In this document: one piece after another, positions 9,684 through 17,559 of the stretch
Layout of the letters: each line of letters begins with the position of its first letter
How positions within the stretch are numbered: the stretch's first letter is position 1
Source of the DNA: Hyphomicrobium sp. CS1BSMeth3
Lineage (GTDB): Bacteria > Pseudomonadota > Alphaproteobacteria > Rhizobiales > Hyphomicrobiaceae
Length of the DNA: 64,000 nt
Direction: 5' to 3'
NCBI RefSeq assembly: GCF_900117415.1
Contig: NZ_FPEI01000005.1
Span: 682,001-746,000, forward strand
Program-made: the position numbers and the translations under genes
The notes under the pieces: generated by a model
What the model saw: the letters and a program-made list of their open reading frames with translations, nothing else
The model's database searches: none
Told to the model about the DNA's origin: nothing

Positions 9684-10169
9684 TCAGTCGTGCTCGTCCG
9701 CCGATCCCGACTGGAGCTGGCCGTAGTTCTCGACACCGATCGACGCGAGGAGATCGAGCTGCGTCTCCAGGAAGTCGATGTGGCCCTCCTCGTCCTTCAA
9801 CAGCTCCTCGAAGAGCTGCATGGACACGTAGTCCTCCTCGCTCCGGCAGAGCTCGCGGCCCTTCATGTAGAGGTCGCGCGCGATGTACTCGCCCTTCAGA
9901 TCGCACTCCAGAACTTCCTTGATGTTCTGTCCGATCATGAGCGGTGCGATGTACTGCAGGTTCGGATGGCCCTCGAGAAAGATGATGCGCGTGACGAGCT
10001 TGTCCGCGTGCTCCATCTCCTCGATCGACTCAGCGCGCTCCTTCTTGGCAAGCTTCGTGAAGCCCCAGTCGTCGAGCAGCCGGTAGTGCAGCCAGTATTG
10101 ATTGATCGCCCCCAGCTCCAGTTTCAATGCCTCGTTCAAAATATCGAGAACCGGCTTCTTGCCCTTCAT
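9684..10169 (-). CDS. bfr: Bacterioferritin
   Basis: A 161-residue haem-containing ferritin that oxidises Fe(II) and stores iron as a ferric mineral inside a 24-subunit cage. The di-iron ligands are visible: Glu18 in [14 protein letters not shown] (Glu51-His54), Glu in the third helix, and DEEGH (Glu127/His130). Met52 within EMEH is the haem ligand that separates bacterioferritin from plain ferritin. The start ATG 10169 has GGAGG six bases upstream. It is the last gene of a minus-strand iron cluster with a Bfd-like ferredoxin two genes upstream, fitting iron release from the cage. Confidence 0.96.
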   Translation of the reverse strand: MKGKKPVLDILNEALKLELGAINQYWLHYRLLDDWGFTKLAKKERAESIEEMEHADKLVTRIIFLEGHPNLQYIAPLMIGQNIKEVLECDLKGEYIARDLYMKGRELCRSEEDYVSMQLFEELLKDEEGHIDFLETQLDLLASIGVENYGQLQSGSADEHD

Positions 10170-10214
10170 AGCGATCCTCCGCTTGCCTCGGACGGTTGGT
10201 CTACCAATCAATGA

Positions 10215-11417
10215 TCAACCGGCGCGCGCCGTCAATGACATAACGGCGCGCTCGAAGGAGGTCGCTCCAGCGGATCTCAATGGCAAGAAGGGTTTAGCGA
10301 ACTTCCGGCATAGCACCTTTGCCCTGAGGCATGCCGAATGGCTCACGCAGTCGATCGGGCAAACCACGGCATCACAGCCCTCGATCATGCCGTCGATGCG
10401 GACAAGGGCGTGCTCTTCCCCGCCGTCGTGGTGCACGAGCTCGGCGCCCATGCGCGAAGCGACGCGGCGCAGGTTCTCGATCGCCCCGCTGCGCCCGCCG
10501 ATGTAGAGAATGCGCCGCGCGATCGAGGTCCGGACCGTCTCGTCGCACACTTCGGCGCCAGGACAGGCGGGCATGATGCTCGCGGCTCGCATGCGCTGTT
10601 GCCATCGCAGGCGCTCGAGCTGACGCTGAAGATCGACGATCATGCGCTCGGCCGCACGCGCCCGCTCGCGAGCAACGGTCAGCGCGCGCTCGCGCCGGGC
10701 CGGCGGCTGGTCGGGGCGGCGTTCGCGACTACCGGGTAGCGCCACAGACGGCGCAGACGAGCGCGCGGTCTCGCTGAGCTGCGCGCGCACGGCATCACGC
10801 TCGATGACGACCTGGCGATGCCGCTCGGCCTGCCGCAGGAGCTTGGCCTCGAGATCGTCGAGGCGCGCCTGCAGCTCACTTGCGCGGCTTGCATTCTGAT
10901 GCGTCACGCGCCCCAGCACGTGGCTCAGCATGTGAACGTCGCCAAAGATGCGCGTGCCGAGCGCGCTCGGCACATGTGCCGCGCTCATGAAGGCCCAATA
11001 GGCACCGGCCACGCGTCCGCCGTCGAACTCCTCTTCCCACAGCCGCGTTAGGCAGGCTTCATCGCGCGCGCCCTGAACGCGACGGATGATCCCCGCATGT
11101 CGCTGGTCGAGCACCTTCTGCACGGTGCGCGCGACCTTGCTATCCTTGCCGACCTGCTGGACGAAGTAGCTGTGGACCTCATAGGCGCGGGCGCCCTCGC
11201 GCGGACGAACGCCGGCCTTGCGACCGATGGCGACGAGATCCTCGTGCGAGAGGCAAGTGCCGATGATCGAGCACTGCAGCCCACCTTGGATTTCCCAGAT
11301 CTTGTGGCGGGACGAAGCGCGGGCCTGCGGCTCCGGCTCGAGCGGCACGACACGCAGGTCAATGGCCGGGCGCCCGATGCGCGGTCCCTCTGCGGACCTT
11401 GTCGTGCGGCCCCGCAT
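10215..11417 (-). CDS. DUF2325 domain protein with central coiled coil
   Basis: A 400-residue cytoplasmic protein. The C-terminal ~95 residues match the DUF2325 pattern (RILYIGGRSGAIENLRRVASRMGAELVHHDGG, then CDAVVCPIDCVSHSACLRAKVLCRK), a Rossmann-like fold with several conserved cysteines. Residues about 175-290 are a long charged coiled coil, and the N-terminal ~170 residues form a helical domain with no name I recognise. It lies between a Bfd-like ferredoxin (27 bp upstream) and bacterioferritin (45 bp downstream), all on one strand. The cysteines and the context suggest an iron or redox role, but the function is unknown. The start is uncertain because no clear ribosome site is seen. Confidence 0.75.
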   Translation of the reverse strand: MRGRTTRSAEGPRIGRPAIDLRVVPLEPEPQARASSRHKIWEIQGGLQCSIIGTCLSHEDLVAIGRKAGVRPREGARAYEVHSYFVQQVGKDSKVARTVQKVLDQRHAGIIRRVQGARDEACLTRLWEEEFDGGRVAGAYWAFMSAAHVPSALGTRIFGDVHMLSHVLGRVTHQNASRASELQARLDDLEAKLLRQAERHRQVVIERDAVRAQLSETARSSAPSVALPGSRERRPDQPPARRERALTVARERARAAERMIVDLQRQLERLRWQQRMRAASIMPACPGAEVCDETVRTSIARRILYIGGRSGAIENLRRVASRMGAELVHHDGGEEHALVRIDGMIEGCDAVVCPIDCVSHSACLRAKVLCRKFAKPFLPLRSAGATSFERAVMSLTARAG

Positions 11418-11444
11418 TCGGCTGCTTACTCGCTCTGCTGTTGT

Positions 11445-11741
11445 TCAAGCCGGCTGGTCGGCGGCGACGCGCGGTTTCTTTCGCCCCGAGAGGCGCGCGA
11501 GCTGCTTCTTGGTCGCTGCGCAGCGATAGGGACAGATGAGGCCCTGCTTCTCGAGGCGCTCCATGGCCGTATAGATCGTCTCGACGGCGAGCGGCGCGCA
11601 CGAGCAGCAATTGAAGCGTTGGTTGAGCGTGCGATAGACGAGACCGGGCGTCGGGATCGGTGCGTCCGGGAGGTTCAGCAAGTAGAGGAGCGCCCTGCCG
11701 ATATCGGCATCGCTGATCACATTGCAGTGGCAGACGATCAT
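11445..11741 (-). CDS. Bfd-like [2Fe-2S] ferredoxin
   Basis: A 98-residue protein starting MIVCHCNVISDADI, the hallmark of bacterioferritin-associated ferredoxin. Cys4, Cys6, Cys45 and Cys48 give the C-x-C...C-x-x-C [2Fe-2S] ligand set; Cys46, Cys70 and Cys74 are extra. The Bfd domain is about 65 residues; the Lys/Arg-rich C-terminal ~30 residues are an addition. Bfd passes electrons to bacterioferritin to mobilise stored iron, and bfr is encoded two genes downstream. Its start overlaps the stop of the upstream Cys-rich gene by four bases (11738-11741), showing translational coupling. Confidence 0.88.
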   Translation of the reverse strand: MIVCHCNVISDADIGRALLYLLNLPDAPIPTPGLVYRTLNQRFNCCSCAPLAVETIYTAMERLEKQGLICPYRCAATKKQLARLSGRKKPRVAADQPA

Positions 11742-12283
11742 GACAGTCGTTCCGGACGGTTACGCGCGCGGAGCCGGCAAAGGCCGCGCTGACCGTCGAG
11801 CAGACGCATCGGCCAATCGGCCGACAACTCCAGGCCATTTTCCTTGAGGGTCGCGGCAAGCGCACACGACTGGCCCATTACATCTTCGCAGTCGCAGGTC
11901 TCGAGGAGCGCCTTCGTGCAGGCCTGCATCGCGGGACATACGCCGTGTTGCATCGACGCGACAAGCGATACAGCGACGCACTCGTCACGGCAGAAGCCGC
12001 GGCATGGCCCCGGAAAGACCTCGATCTCGCGCCGGCTCGCAGCCGTGATCGCGCGCACCCAGCACGACAGATCACCGACGATCCGTCGTGCGGCCTTAGG
12101 CCCGAGCTCGGCCTCGAAGAGCTGCCACGCCTGCTCCCAGCAGGCGATGTCGCTCGTCTGGTAGCCCGCAACCCAGTGGCGGAAACCGAGCGCCACCAGC
12201 CGGTCGGCGCCGGACAGATCCGGCACATAGCTGAACCGCGCCGGCCCGGCTGCCGTATCGTCCCGATCCTTGAGCATCGTCAT
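11738..12283 (-). CDS. Unknown cysteine-rich protein in iron operon
   Basis: A 181-residue protein with ten cysteines, eight of them packed in residues 94-140: CRGFCRDEC, CPAMQAC and CDCEDVMGQSC. There is no signal peptide or membrane helix, so it is cytoplasmic. The N-terminal half is helical and rich in Trp and aromatic residues (GFRHWVAGYQ, CWEQAWQLFEAELG). The spacing suggests a metal or Fe-S cluster site, but I do not recognise the family. The stop overlaps the start of the Bfd-like gene by 4 bp, and the gene begins 45 bp after the Fe(III)-binding protein gene, so a role in iron handling is inferred from context. The start at 12283 lacks a good ribosome site; ATG 12277 is an alternative. 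Confidence 0.7.
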   Translation of the reverse strand: MTMLKDRDDTAAGPARFSYVPDLSGADRLVALGFRHWVAGYQTSDIACWEQAWQLFEAELGPKAARRIVGDLSCWVRAITAASRREIEVFPGPCRGFCRDECVAVSLVASMQHGVCPAMQACTKALLETCDCEDVMGQSCALAATLKENGLELSADWPMRLLDGQRGLCRLRARNRPERLS

Positions 12284-12327
12284 GACGCAACTACCGTTCG
12301 GTGGCGCCTATCCCTGGGATCCGGCCG

Positions 12328-13371
12328 TCAGGTGCCGGGGCCCGCATCGAACTTGACCTTGTCGACGAGCTCCGAAGCTTTCTTACGCTGAGCGGCGATA
12401 TTGGCGAGCGGGGTCTTGTCCGGCTCGAGCTTGCCCCAGCTCTGCACGAGCTCCGTCGGCGGCACCTTCGGATCGATCGGATACTCGCTGTTCGCCTCGG
12501 CGTAGAGCCGCTGGCCTTCCTCGGAAGCCAGGAAAGCCATGAGCTTCAGCGCCGCAGCCTTGTTCGGCGCGCTCTTGATCAGCGAGACCCCCGAAACATT
12601 CACGTGCGTACCGGTCGTGCCGGCATCGGGGAAGATGATCCGGACGCTCTCCGCCCACTCCTTCTGCTTCGGGTCCTTGAGCATCGCCGCCATGTAGTAG
12701 GTGTTGGCAAGCGCAATGTCGCAGAGCCCGGCCTTGACGTCGCGGACCTGCTCGCGATCGCCGCCGGCAGGCTTGCGGGCGAGGTTGTCCCGCACGCCCT
12801 TGAGCCACTCTTCCGTCGCCGCCTCGCCCTTGTGCGCGAGGACGGATGCGATCAGCGAGACGTTGTAGACGTGCTGGCCGGAGCGCGTGCAGATCTTGCC
12901 CTTCCACTTCGGATCGGCGAGCTCGGCATACGTAATGGCGTCCTGCTTGACGCGCTCCTTGGAGGCGTAGATCACGCGGCCGCGCAGCGTCAGCCCGAAC
13001 CAGTGCCCCTCGGGATCACGGAAGTTGGCCGGGATTGCCGCGAGCTCCTTGACGTCGGTCACGGGGACGCCGGCCGTGATGCCGCGCTCCTTGGCTTCCG
13101 TTAGGCGCCCGATGTCGACGGTGAAGAGGACGTCGGCGGGGCTGTTGGCGCCCTCGGCCTGGATGCGTTCCTCGAGGCCCGCGTTGGCGAAGATCACGTT
13201 GGTCTCGATGCCGGTCTTGGCCGTGAAGGCCTTGAGCAGCGGATCGATGAGCTGGGGCTGGCGGTAGGAGTAGATGTTGACCTTTTCAGCGGCCGAGGCG
13301 GCGCTTGAGGTCAGCGAAGAAGAAAGCGCGAGGGCCGCAGCCAGTGCGCCCACGCAGGCAGTCAGTCTCAT
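12328..13371 (-). CDS. Fe(III) ABC transporter substrate-binding protein (FutA/FbpA type)
   Basis: A 347-residue periplasmic binding protein. A Sec signal (MRLTACVGALAAALALSSS, cleaved near ASA) leads into the family strand KVNIYSYRQPQLIDPLL. The iron-site tyrosines are visible in IYSYR and in ANTYYMA, as in FutA and FbpA, which take up ferric iron released from carriers. GGAG stands six bases before ATG 13371. No permease or ATPase gene is beside it, so it must work with a transporter encoded elsewhere. An Irr-type ICE-like motif about 120 bp upstream and iron-related neighbours support the role. Confidence 0.93.
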   Translation of the reverse strand: MRLTACVGALAAALALSSSLTSSAASAAEKVNIYSYRQPQLIDPLLKAFTAKTGIETNVIFANAGLEERIQAEGANSPADVLFTVDIGRLTEAKERGITAGVPVTDVKELAAIPANFRDPEGHWFGLTLRGRVIYASKERVKQDAITYAELADPKWKGKICTRSGQHVYNVSLIASVLAHKGEAATEEWLKGVRDNLARKPAGGDREQVRDVKAGLCDIALANTYYMAAMLKDPKQKEWAESVRIIFPDAGTTGTHVNVSGVSLIKSAPNKAAALKLMAFLASEEGQRLYAEANSEYPIDPKVPPTELVQSWGKLEPDKTPLANIAAQRKKASELVDKVKFDAGPGT

Positions 13372-13491
13372 GTCGAGCTCCAGTGTCTCGGGAGTCAAGG
13401 TCCCGGGTCTGAGCGGATAAACTGTACTATGTCGGTAGAGAAATACCTGCGCGCACGCGCCTGTCAAGGGGCGGGATCAATCACTTAAGCG

Positions 13492-13508
13492 ATTGGAATT
13501 CTTCTAAA
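13492..13508 (-). promoter_or_regulatory. Irr-box (ICE)-like element
   Basis: ATTGGAA-TTC-TTCTAAA matches 12 of 14 defined positions of the Irr ICE consensus TTTAGAA-N3-TTCTAAA: the right arm is perfect and the left has two mismatches. It lies in an AT-rich island about 120 bp upstream of the Fe(III)-binding protein gene. Irr controls iron genes in Hyphomicrobiales. Confidence 0.55.
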
Positions 13509-13560
13509 TATAAAGTGCCGCGCAGCGATTGGACGTACGCCTCGCGAAGCTCTTCAAGCG

Positions 13561-14082
13561 TCACGATTTTGGCGGTAGCGCACGCCCCGGCCGCTCGACG
13601 CGCACCGCGCGCGCAGCGGTGGTCTGCAGCGGCTTGCGGGACGATTTGCCGCGCGATTTCGCCGGCGTCCGGCCGCCTCGCGACGCGGGTTTTCCGGCAT
13701 CGGCTGCTGCCGATGCCTCGCGCGCGACCATGTCGGCAAGCGAATGACGGTCGAGCACGGCGATGAACGCCTCGAGGGCATCATCGAGCACGCGCGTCAC
13801 GCCGGCACCCGTATCCAGCGCAGGCTCGGTCGATTCCATCGCACGCACGATATCGCCGACGAAGATCGTCTCGGCAGGGCGGCTCAGGCGAATGCCGCCG
13901 TGACGCCCGCGCACGGCCGCCGTCAGGCCGGAACGCGAGAGAATGTGCACGATCTTGAAGACGTTCTGCATGGTGATGTCGAGCGACGCGGAGAGATCGA
14001 CGACCTTCACCAGCGCACCTTCCGCGCGCGCGCAGGCGATCAGGATCCGGATGGCATCGCCGGTCGATTTATTGAGCCGCAT
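13561..14082 (-). CDS. Rrf2-family regulator lacking the Fe-S cysteines
   Basis: A 173-residue winged-helix regulator. Residues 1-85 align with RirA/NsrR/IscR: MRLNKSTGDAIRIL, a recognition helix region DITMQNVFKIVHILSRSGL, and the wing VRGRHGGIRLSRP. In RirA and NsrR three cysteines follow (near 90-105) and hold an Fe-S cluster; here that stretch reads MESTEPALDTGAGVTRV and has none. The only Cys is Cys17 in helix 1. The C-terminal ~55 residues are Lys/Arg/Ala-rich and extra to the family. It is set among iron genes, so a RirA-like iron role is likely, but sensing must differ from RirA. Confidence 0.85.
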   Translation of the reverse strand: MRLNKSTGDAIRILIACARAEGALVKVVDLSASLDITMQNVFKIVHILSRSGLTAAVRGRHGGIRLSRPAETIFVGDIVRAMESTEPALDTGAGVTRVLDDALEAFIAVLDRHSLADMVAREASAAADAGKPASRGGRTPAKSRGKSSRKPLQTTAARAVRVERPGRALPPKS

Positions 14083-14240
14083 GGTGCCAGAGCCTCAATG
14101 ATTCCAATCGTGCCAACTTTGCCTTGCATCCGCGCCGGCCGGATCCTGCCATGGCCGCCTGCCGGGCATATCTACCGCACCTACAGCCCCTTGGCGAGGC
14201 AGACCCAAATAAATGCGCCCGAGCCTGGGAAGCCGCCCCG

Positions 14241-14423
14241 TCATTTGGTCAGGATCAGCTTGCCGTTCGACGTGACGCGCAGGCGGTAGTCGGAGCCATT
14301 GTGAACGATAATGGCCTCGCGACGCCCGCCGAGCAGGTCGGCCAGCTCGATCCGTATCGGATCCTGCCCACGGGACTGGCCCGCGGCATCGGGCTGAGCC
14401 CCCCCGGGACCCTTCGAGCTCAT
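14241..14423 (-). CDS. hmuP: Haemin uptake protein HemP/HmuP
   Basis: A 60-residue protein whose C-terminal half carries the HemP signature: LLGGRREAIIVHNGSDYRLRVTSNGKLILTK pattern (residues about 28-60). In Bradyrhizobium and Sinorhizobium, HmuP activates transcription of haem uptake genes together with Irr. The start ATG 14423 has GGAGAG nine bases upstream; the longer frame (to 14540) runs through the divergent regulatory region. It is divergent from an HmuQ-like haem monooxygenase gene with a 203 bp shared upstream region holding a dyad. No haem receptor or transporter gene is in the window. Confidence 0.92.
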   Translation of the reverse strand: MSSKGPGGAQPDAAGQSRGQDPIRIELADLLGGRREAIIVHNGSDYRLRVTSNGKLILTK

Positions 14424-14467
14424 CTCCACACACTCTCCAGGACATGCCATGGGGCATCCTTGGTATA

Positions 14468-14486
14468 CTTGACTCAAATGGTCAAG
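14468..14486. promoter_or_regulatory. Dyad operator with TGA-N9-TCA core between hmuP and haem monooxygenase
   Basis: CTTGAC (14468-14473) and GTCAAG (14481-14486) form a perfect inverted repeat with a 7-base spacer. The central TGA-N9-TCA (14470-14484) matches the Iron-Rhodo-box used by RirA-type Rrf2 regulators. It lies 45 bp upstream of hmuP and 140 bp upstream of the divergent gene, and an Rrf2 gene lies next to hmuP. Confidence 0.55.
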
Positions 14487-14626
14487 AAGAATGCGCGCGG
14501 CACCCCGCCGACCTGACGGCGGCGACCGGGGGCTGCGCATTTGCCGCGCGGGCGCCGGGCGGCGGATCGTCGTGCTATCCTCGGCCGATCACCATCCATG
14601 TGGACCTGAACCCCAGGGAGCACACG

Positions 14627-14977
14627 ATGTATATCGCCATGAACCGCTTTCGCGTCATCAAGGAGCGCGCGAAGGACTTCGAGCAGGTCTGGACGAGCCG
14701 CGACAGCTACCTCCACGAGGTGCCGGGTTTCGTCGCTTTTCATCTCCTGCGAGGCCCCGAGCACGAGGACTACCAGCTCTATGCCTCGCACACGATCTGG
14801 CGGAGCCACGATGATTTCGTCGGCTGGACGAAGTCGGACGCCTTCCGCAAAGCGCACGCCCGCGCCGGCAATGAAACCACGCAGCCGCTGGTCGCCGGGC
14901 CGTCGCAGTTCGAGGGCTTTCAGGTCGTGCAGGAAGTGCGTCAGGACGGCAGCAAGATCCGCCATGTAAGCGACTGA
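14627..14977 (+). CDS. HmuQ/HmuD-like haem-degrading monooxygenase (ABM fold)
   Basis: A 116-residue ferredoxin-like ABM-domain protein. It begins MYIAMNRFRVIKER and has FEQVWTSRDSYLHEVPGFVAFHLLRG and DYQLYASHTIWRS, the pattern of Bradyrhizobium HmuQ/HmuD and IsdG-type haem oxygenases, which open the haem ring and free its iron in the cytoplasm. The conserved Asn, Trp and His residues expected for this group (N6, W22, H75 in this count) are present. AGGGAG lies six bases before ATG 14627. Divergence from hmuP supports a haem-iron role; plain antibiotic-biosynthesis monooxygenase is the fallback name. Confidence 0.85.
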   Translation: MYIAMNRFRVIKERAKDFEQVWTSRDSYLHEVPGFVAFHLLRGPEHEDYQLYASHTIWRSHDDFVGWTKSDAFRKAHARAGNETTQPLVAGPSQFEGFQVVQEVRQDGSKIRHVSD

Positions 14978-15067
14978 GGCCGGAACGCAGGCGGGCCATG
15001 CGCAGTCGCCGCAGGAATGAGAACAAACAATAAACTTCCGGTCGACCAAACGGCCGAATCAGCGCAT

Positions 15068-15082
15068 GTTCTTTCTACGTTC
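15068..15082 (+). promoter_or_regulatory. SOS (LexA) box GTTC-N7-GTTC
   Basis: GTTC (15068-15071), seven bases, GTTC (15079-15082): an exact match to the alphaproteobacterial LexA box. It is 33 bp upstream of the Cas2-like gene start. A near match in the other orientation, GAAC-N7-AAAC, is at 15021-15035. Confidence 0.75.
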
Positions 15083-15114
15083 TCACCCCGCCCCGCAGAC
15101 CACGGACCCTCGCC

Positions 15115-15483
15115 ATGCGCACCTATCTCGTCTCCTACGACCTCGCCAATCCCGCCATGAACCAGCCCTACCTCGCCGACGCGATCATGACCCTCGGCGA
15201 AGCCTGGGCGCGGCCGCTCGCGAACGTCTGGTACCTCCGCACGGACACGAGCCAGGACGCGATCGAAGGCCGTCTTGCGCGGCTCCTCGACGAGCACGAT
15301 GGCCTGCTTGTCCAGGCCGTGCGCGAGGAAGCCGCCTTCCGCAACACGGGCCTGCGCTGGTTCCGCCGCCGCCGTCGTGAGGAGGATCAGAGCAACGTCG
15401 TCGCCTTCCCGGCGCCTGCAGACGCCGCGTTCCCGCAGGGCGACGTGCTCGACGAGCCGGCGCCGCTCAGGGCCGCCAGCTAA
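15115..15483 (+). CDS. Cas2-like (SinR-family) small protein, SOS-boxed
   Basis: A 122-residue protein with a Cas2/VapD-like ferredoxin fold pattern: beta-1 [13 protein letters not shown], a helix, then [19 protein letters not shown] and [13 protein letters not shown]. Such stand-alone proteins are usually annotated as SinR family. The C-terminal ~35 residues are a basic RRRRREED patch and an acidic Pro/Ala tail. There is no CRISPR array or cas1 nearby. An exact LexA box 33 bp upstream suggests DNA-damage induction. Its 3' end overlaps the 3' end of hisH by 17 bases. Nuclease activity is unproven; metal-site Asp9 (SYD) is present. Confidence 0.65.
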   Translation: MRTYLVSYDLANPAMNQPYLADAIMTLGEAWARPLANVWYLRTDTSQDAIEGRLARLLDEHDGLLVQAVREEAAFRNTGLRWFRRRRREEDQSNVVAFPAPADAAFPQGDVLDEPAPLRAAS

Positions 15484-16120
15484 GGAAGTTGGCGATCAGC
15501 GCGAGGCCGAGGCGCTGACTCTTCTCGGGATGGAACTGCGTTCCCGCGAGATTGTCGCGTGCGACCATGGCCGTGACCGGCCCGCCATAGTCGGTCACCG
15601 CCACGAGATCTGCCGGATCGGCCGGCGTCAGGTGATAGGAGTGCACGAAATAAGCGTGCAGCCCATCCGGGCCGGTCGAGATCCCCTCGAGCAGGGGATG
15701 CGGCCGGCGGACGTCCAGCGTATTCCAACCCATGTGCGGGATTTTGAGTGCCGGATCAGAGGGGTGGATCGCATCGACCTCGCCGCCGATCCAGCCGAGC
15801 CCCTCGTGCACGCCATGCTCGAGGCCGCGGCTCGCCATGAGCTGCATACCCACGCAAATGCCGAGGAACGGCCTACCCTTCTGGCGCACGGCGAGCTCGA
15901 GCGCATCGCGCATCCCGCTCACGCGGTGCAGCCCCTGATAGCAATCGGCAAAGGCACCGACGCCGGGCAGCACGACGCGGTCGGCCGACGCCACCACGTC
16001 CGGATCTGACGTCAGCACGATCTCCGCGCCTGACCCGCCCTCTCGCGCCGCCCGCTCGAAGGCTTTCAGTGCCGAGTGCAGGTTCCCGGATCCGTAGTCG
16101 ATGATGGTCGTGCGCGCCAT
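15467..16120 (-). CDS. hisH: Imidazole glycerol phosphate synthase, glutaminase subunit
   Basis: A 217-residue class I glutamine amidotransferase. The nucleophile is in GICVGMQL, and the His-Glu pair is in HPEKSQ. HisH makes ammonia for HisF, together forming imidazole glycerol phosphate and AICAR in histidine synthesis. ATG 16120 is chosen (AAGGCGG a few bases upstream); a GTG at 16135 is possible. It follows hisB and a DUF2628 gene, 11 bp after the latter. hisA and hisF, usual next neighbours, are missing, replaced by the convergent SinR-like gene. Confidence 0.96.
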   Translation of the reverse strand: MARTTIIDYGSGNLHSALKAFERAAREGGSGAEIVLTSDPDVVASADRVVLPGVGAFADCYQGLHRVSGMRDALELAVRQKGRPFLGICVGMQLMASRGLEHGVHEGLGWIGGEVDAIHPSDPALKIPHMGWNTLDVRRPHPLLEGISTGPDGLHAYFVHSYHLTPADPADLVAVTDYGGPVTAMVARDNLAGTQFHPEKSQRLGLALIANFLSWRP

Positions 16121-16131
16121 GACCGCCTTAT

Positions 16132-16650
16132 TCACCGCCGCGCACTAAAAGGAAAGGCCGAACGCCAGCCGCCGCGGTCGCCCCTCATGCCACCGAGCGG
16201 CATGGAGGCTTCGCCACTCCCCGTGATCTGCGAGACCGAAAGCGTTTCCGGGCGCAGGAGCGGCTGATCCGGCAGCCAGGAATCGAAGAACCGGCGCTCG
16301 CACTCGACGACGTCGCGACCGGAGACCGTGCCGATCATCTCCCAGCCCTGGCGCTTCAGCGTCCAGCGCTCGATCGTGTCAGCCTCGAAGCCGACGAGCA
16401 CGTGAAGGGCGATCATGAGGAGCGATTGTATCTCGTCGCCGAGCCCCAGTGCCTGAACGCCGAAGGTCAGAACCACTGCGACGATGACATAGACGAGCAG
16501 CGCCAGCCAGAAGCCACGAACGAGCAGCCAGAGCGGCGCAAAGATCGCCGCCGTCCAGGAAAAGCCGTCGCGGACGAAGCGCAGGGCCTCGGCCCGGTCG
16601 AGCCGGTCGGACGGCGGGTCCTTGGATTCATGCACGGTATAGACGCGCAA
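16132..16650 (-). CDS. DUF2628 inner-membrane protein
   Basis: A 172-residue protein that starts [10 protein letters not shown] and has [24 protein letters not shown], the DUF2628 signature, then two or three membrane helices (about residues 33-75 and 80-90). It is conserved between hisB and hisH in many Hyphomicrobiales, but its role is unknown. The polar C-terminal ~70 residues are likely cytoplasmic. It begins 37 bp after the hisB stop and ends 11 bp before hisH, so it is transcribed with the histidine genes. Confidence 0.9.
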   Translation of the reverse strand: MRVYTVHESKDPPSDRLDRAEALRFVRDGFSWTAAIFAPLWLLVRGFWLALLVYVIVAVVLTFGVQALGLGDEIQSLLMIALHVLVGFEADTIERWTLKRQGWEMIGTVSGRDVVECERRFFDSWLPDQPLLRPETLSVSQITGSGEASMPLGGMRGDRGGWRSAFPFSARR

Positions 16651-16687
16651 CGCTCAACTCCTCGCGTGCAGGCCCAAGACGATGGCC

Positions 16688-17296
16688 TCAGACCGAAAGC
16701 GTGCCCTTGGTCGAAGGGACGCGCTGCTCCTGGCGGGGATCGATCGCGATCGCTTCCCGGAGCGCGCGGGCAAGTCCCTTGTAGCATGTCTCGGCAATAT
16801 GGTGGTTGTTCTCACCGTAAAGGTTGGCGACGTGCAGCGTGATGCCGGCGTTCTGGGCGAAGGCCTGGAACCACTCGCGGAAGAGCTCCGTGTCCATCTC
16901 GCCGAGCTTCGGGCGCGTGAACGTCACATCCCAAACGAGATAAGGGCGGCCCGACACGTCGATCGCGACACGCGTCATGGCCTCGTCCATGGGGAGGTGG
17001 ACGCTCGCGTAGCGCGTGATGCCGCGCTTGTCGCCGAGCGCCTTGGCCAACGCCTGGCCGAGCACGATGCCGCAATCCTCAACCGTGTGGTGGAAGTCGA
17101 TGTGGAGGTCGCCCTCGGCCCTGAGCTCGATGTCGATCAGGGAGTGGCGTGCGAGCTGCTCGAGCATATGATCGAGAAAGCCGACGCCGGTCGCAACGTC
17201 GTAGGCGCCCGTCCCATCGAGGTCGAGGCTCGCGGTGATGCGCGTTTCCTTGGTCTGGCGGTCGATCGTGGCCCGGCGGGCCGCTGACGTCGTCAT
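16688..17296 (-). CDS. hisB: Imidazoleglycerol-phosphate dehydratase
   Basis: A 202-residue manganese enzyme of histidine synthesis that dehydrates imidazole glycerol phosphate to imidazole acetol phosphate. The two metal-binding motifs, [11 protein letters not shown] and ENNHHIAE, and the GVGFLDHML strand are all visible. It is the stand-alone form without the N-terminal phosphatase of enteric HisB. ATG 17296 has AGGA seven bases upstream; the longer frame to 17359 has no better site. It leads the hisB-DUF2628-hisH set. Confidence 0.97.
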   Translation of the reverse strand: MTTSAARRATIDRQTKETRITASLDLDGTGAYDVATGVGFLDHMLEQLARHSLIDIELRAEGDLHIDFHHTVEDCGIVLGQALAKALGDKRGITRYASVHLPMDEAMTRVAIDVSGRPYLVWDVTFTRPKLGEMDTELFREWFQAFAQNAGITLHVANLYGENNHHIAETCYKGLARALREAIAIDPRQEQRVPSTKGTLSV

Positions 17297-17559
17297 CGGA
17301 GCATCCTGGTTCTTCGTCGCCCACGGGTTGCTGATCCCGCGGGTCGGCGGCATTGCCACGCAGATGTGACAAGCAGGGTGCCGCCGTCAAGGGCGAAACC
17401 CTGCATTTTCATTTACTTCCAAAAACTACAAGAATTTGTAACGCGCTCTCTCTTAAGCATTTTTTGACGCCCTCATTTCGGCCGTGCAGCCATTATGCCA
17501 AGCATCAGTTGGCCGACTATTGCAGCGGTCGGCCCCTATCAGCTCGAAAGGCAATAGCC

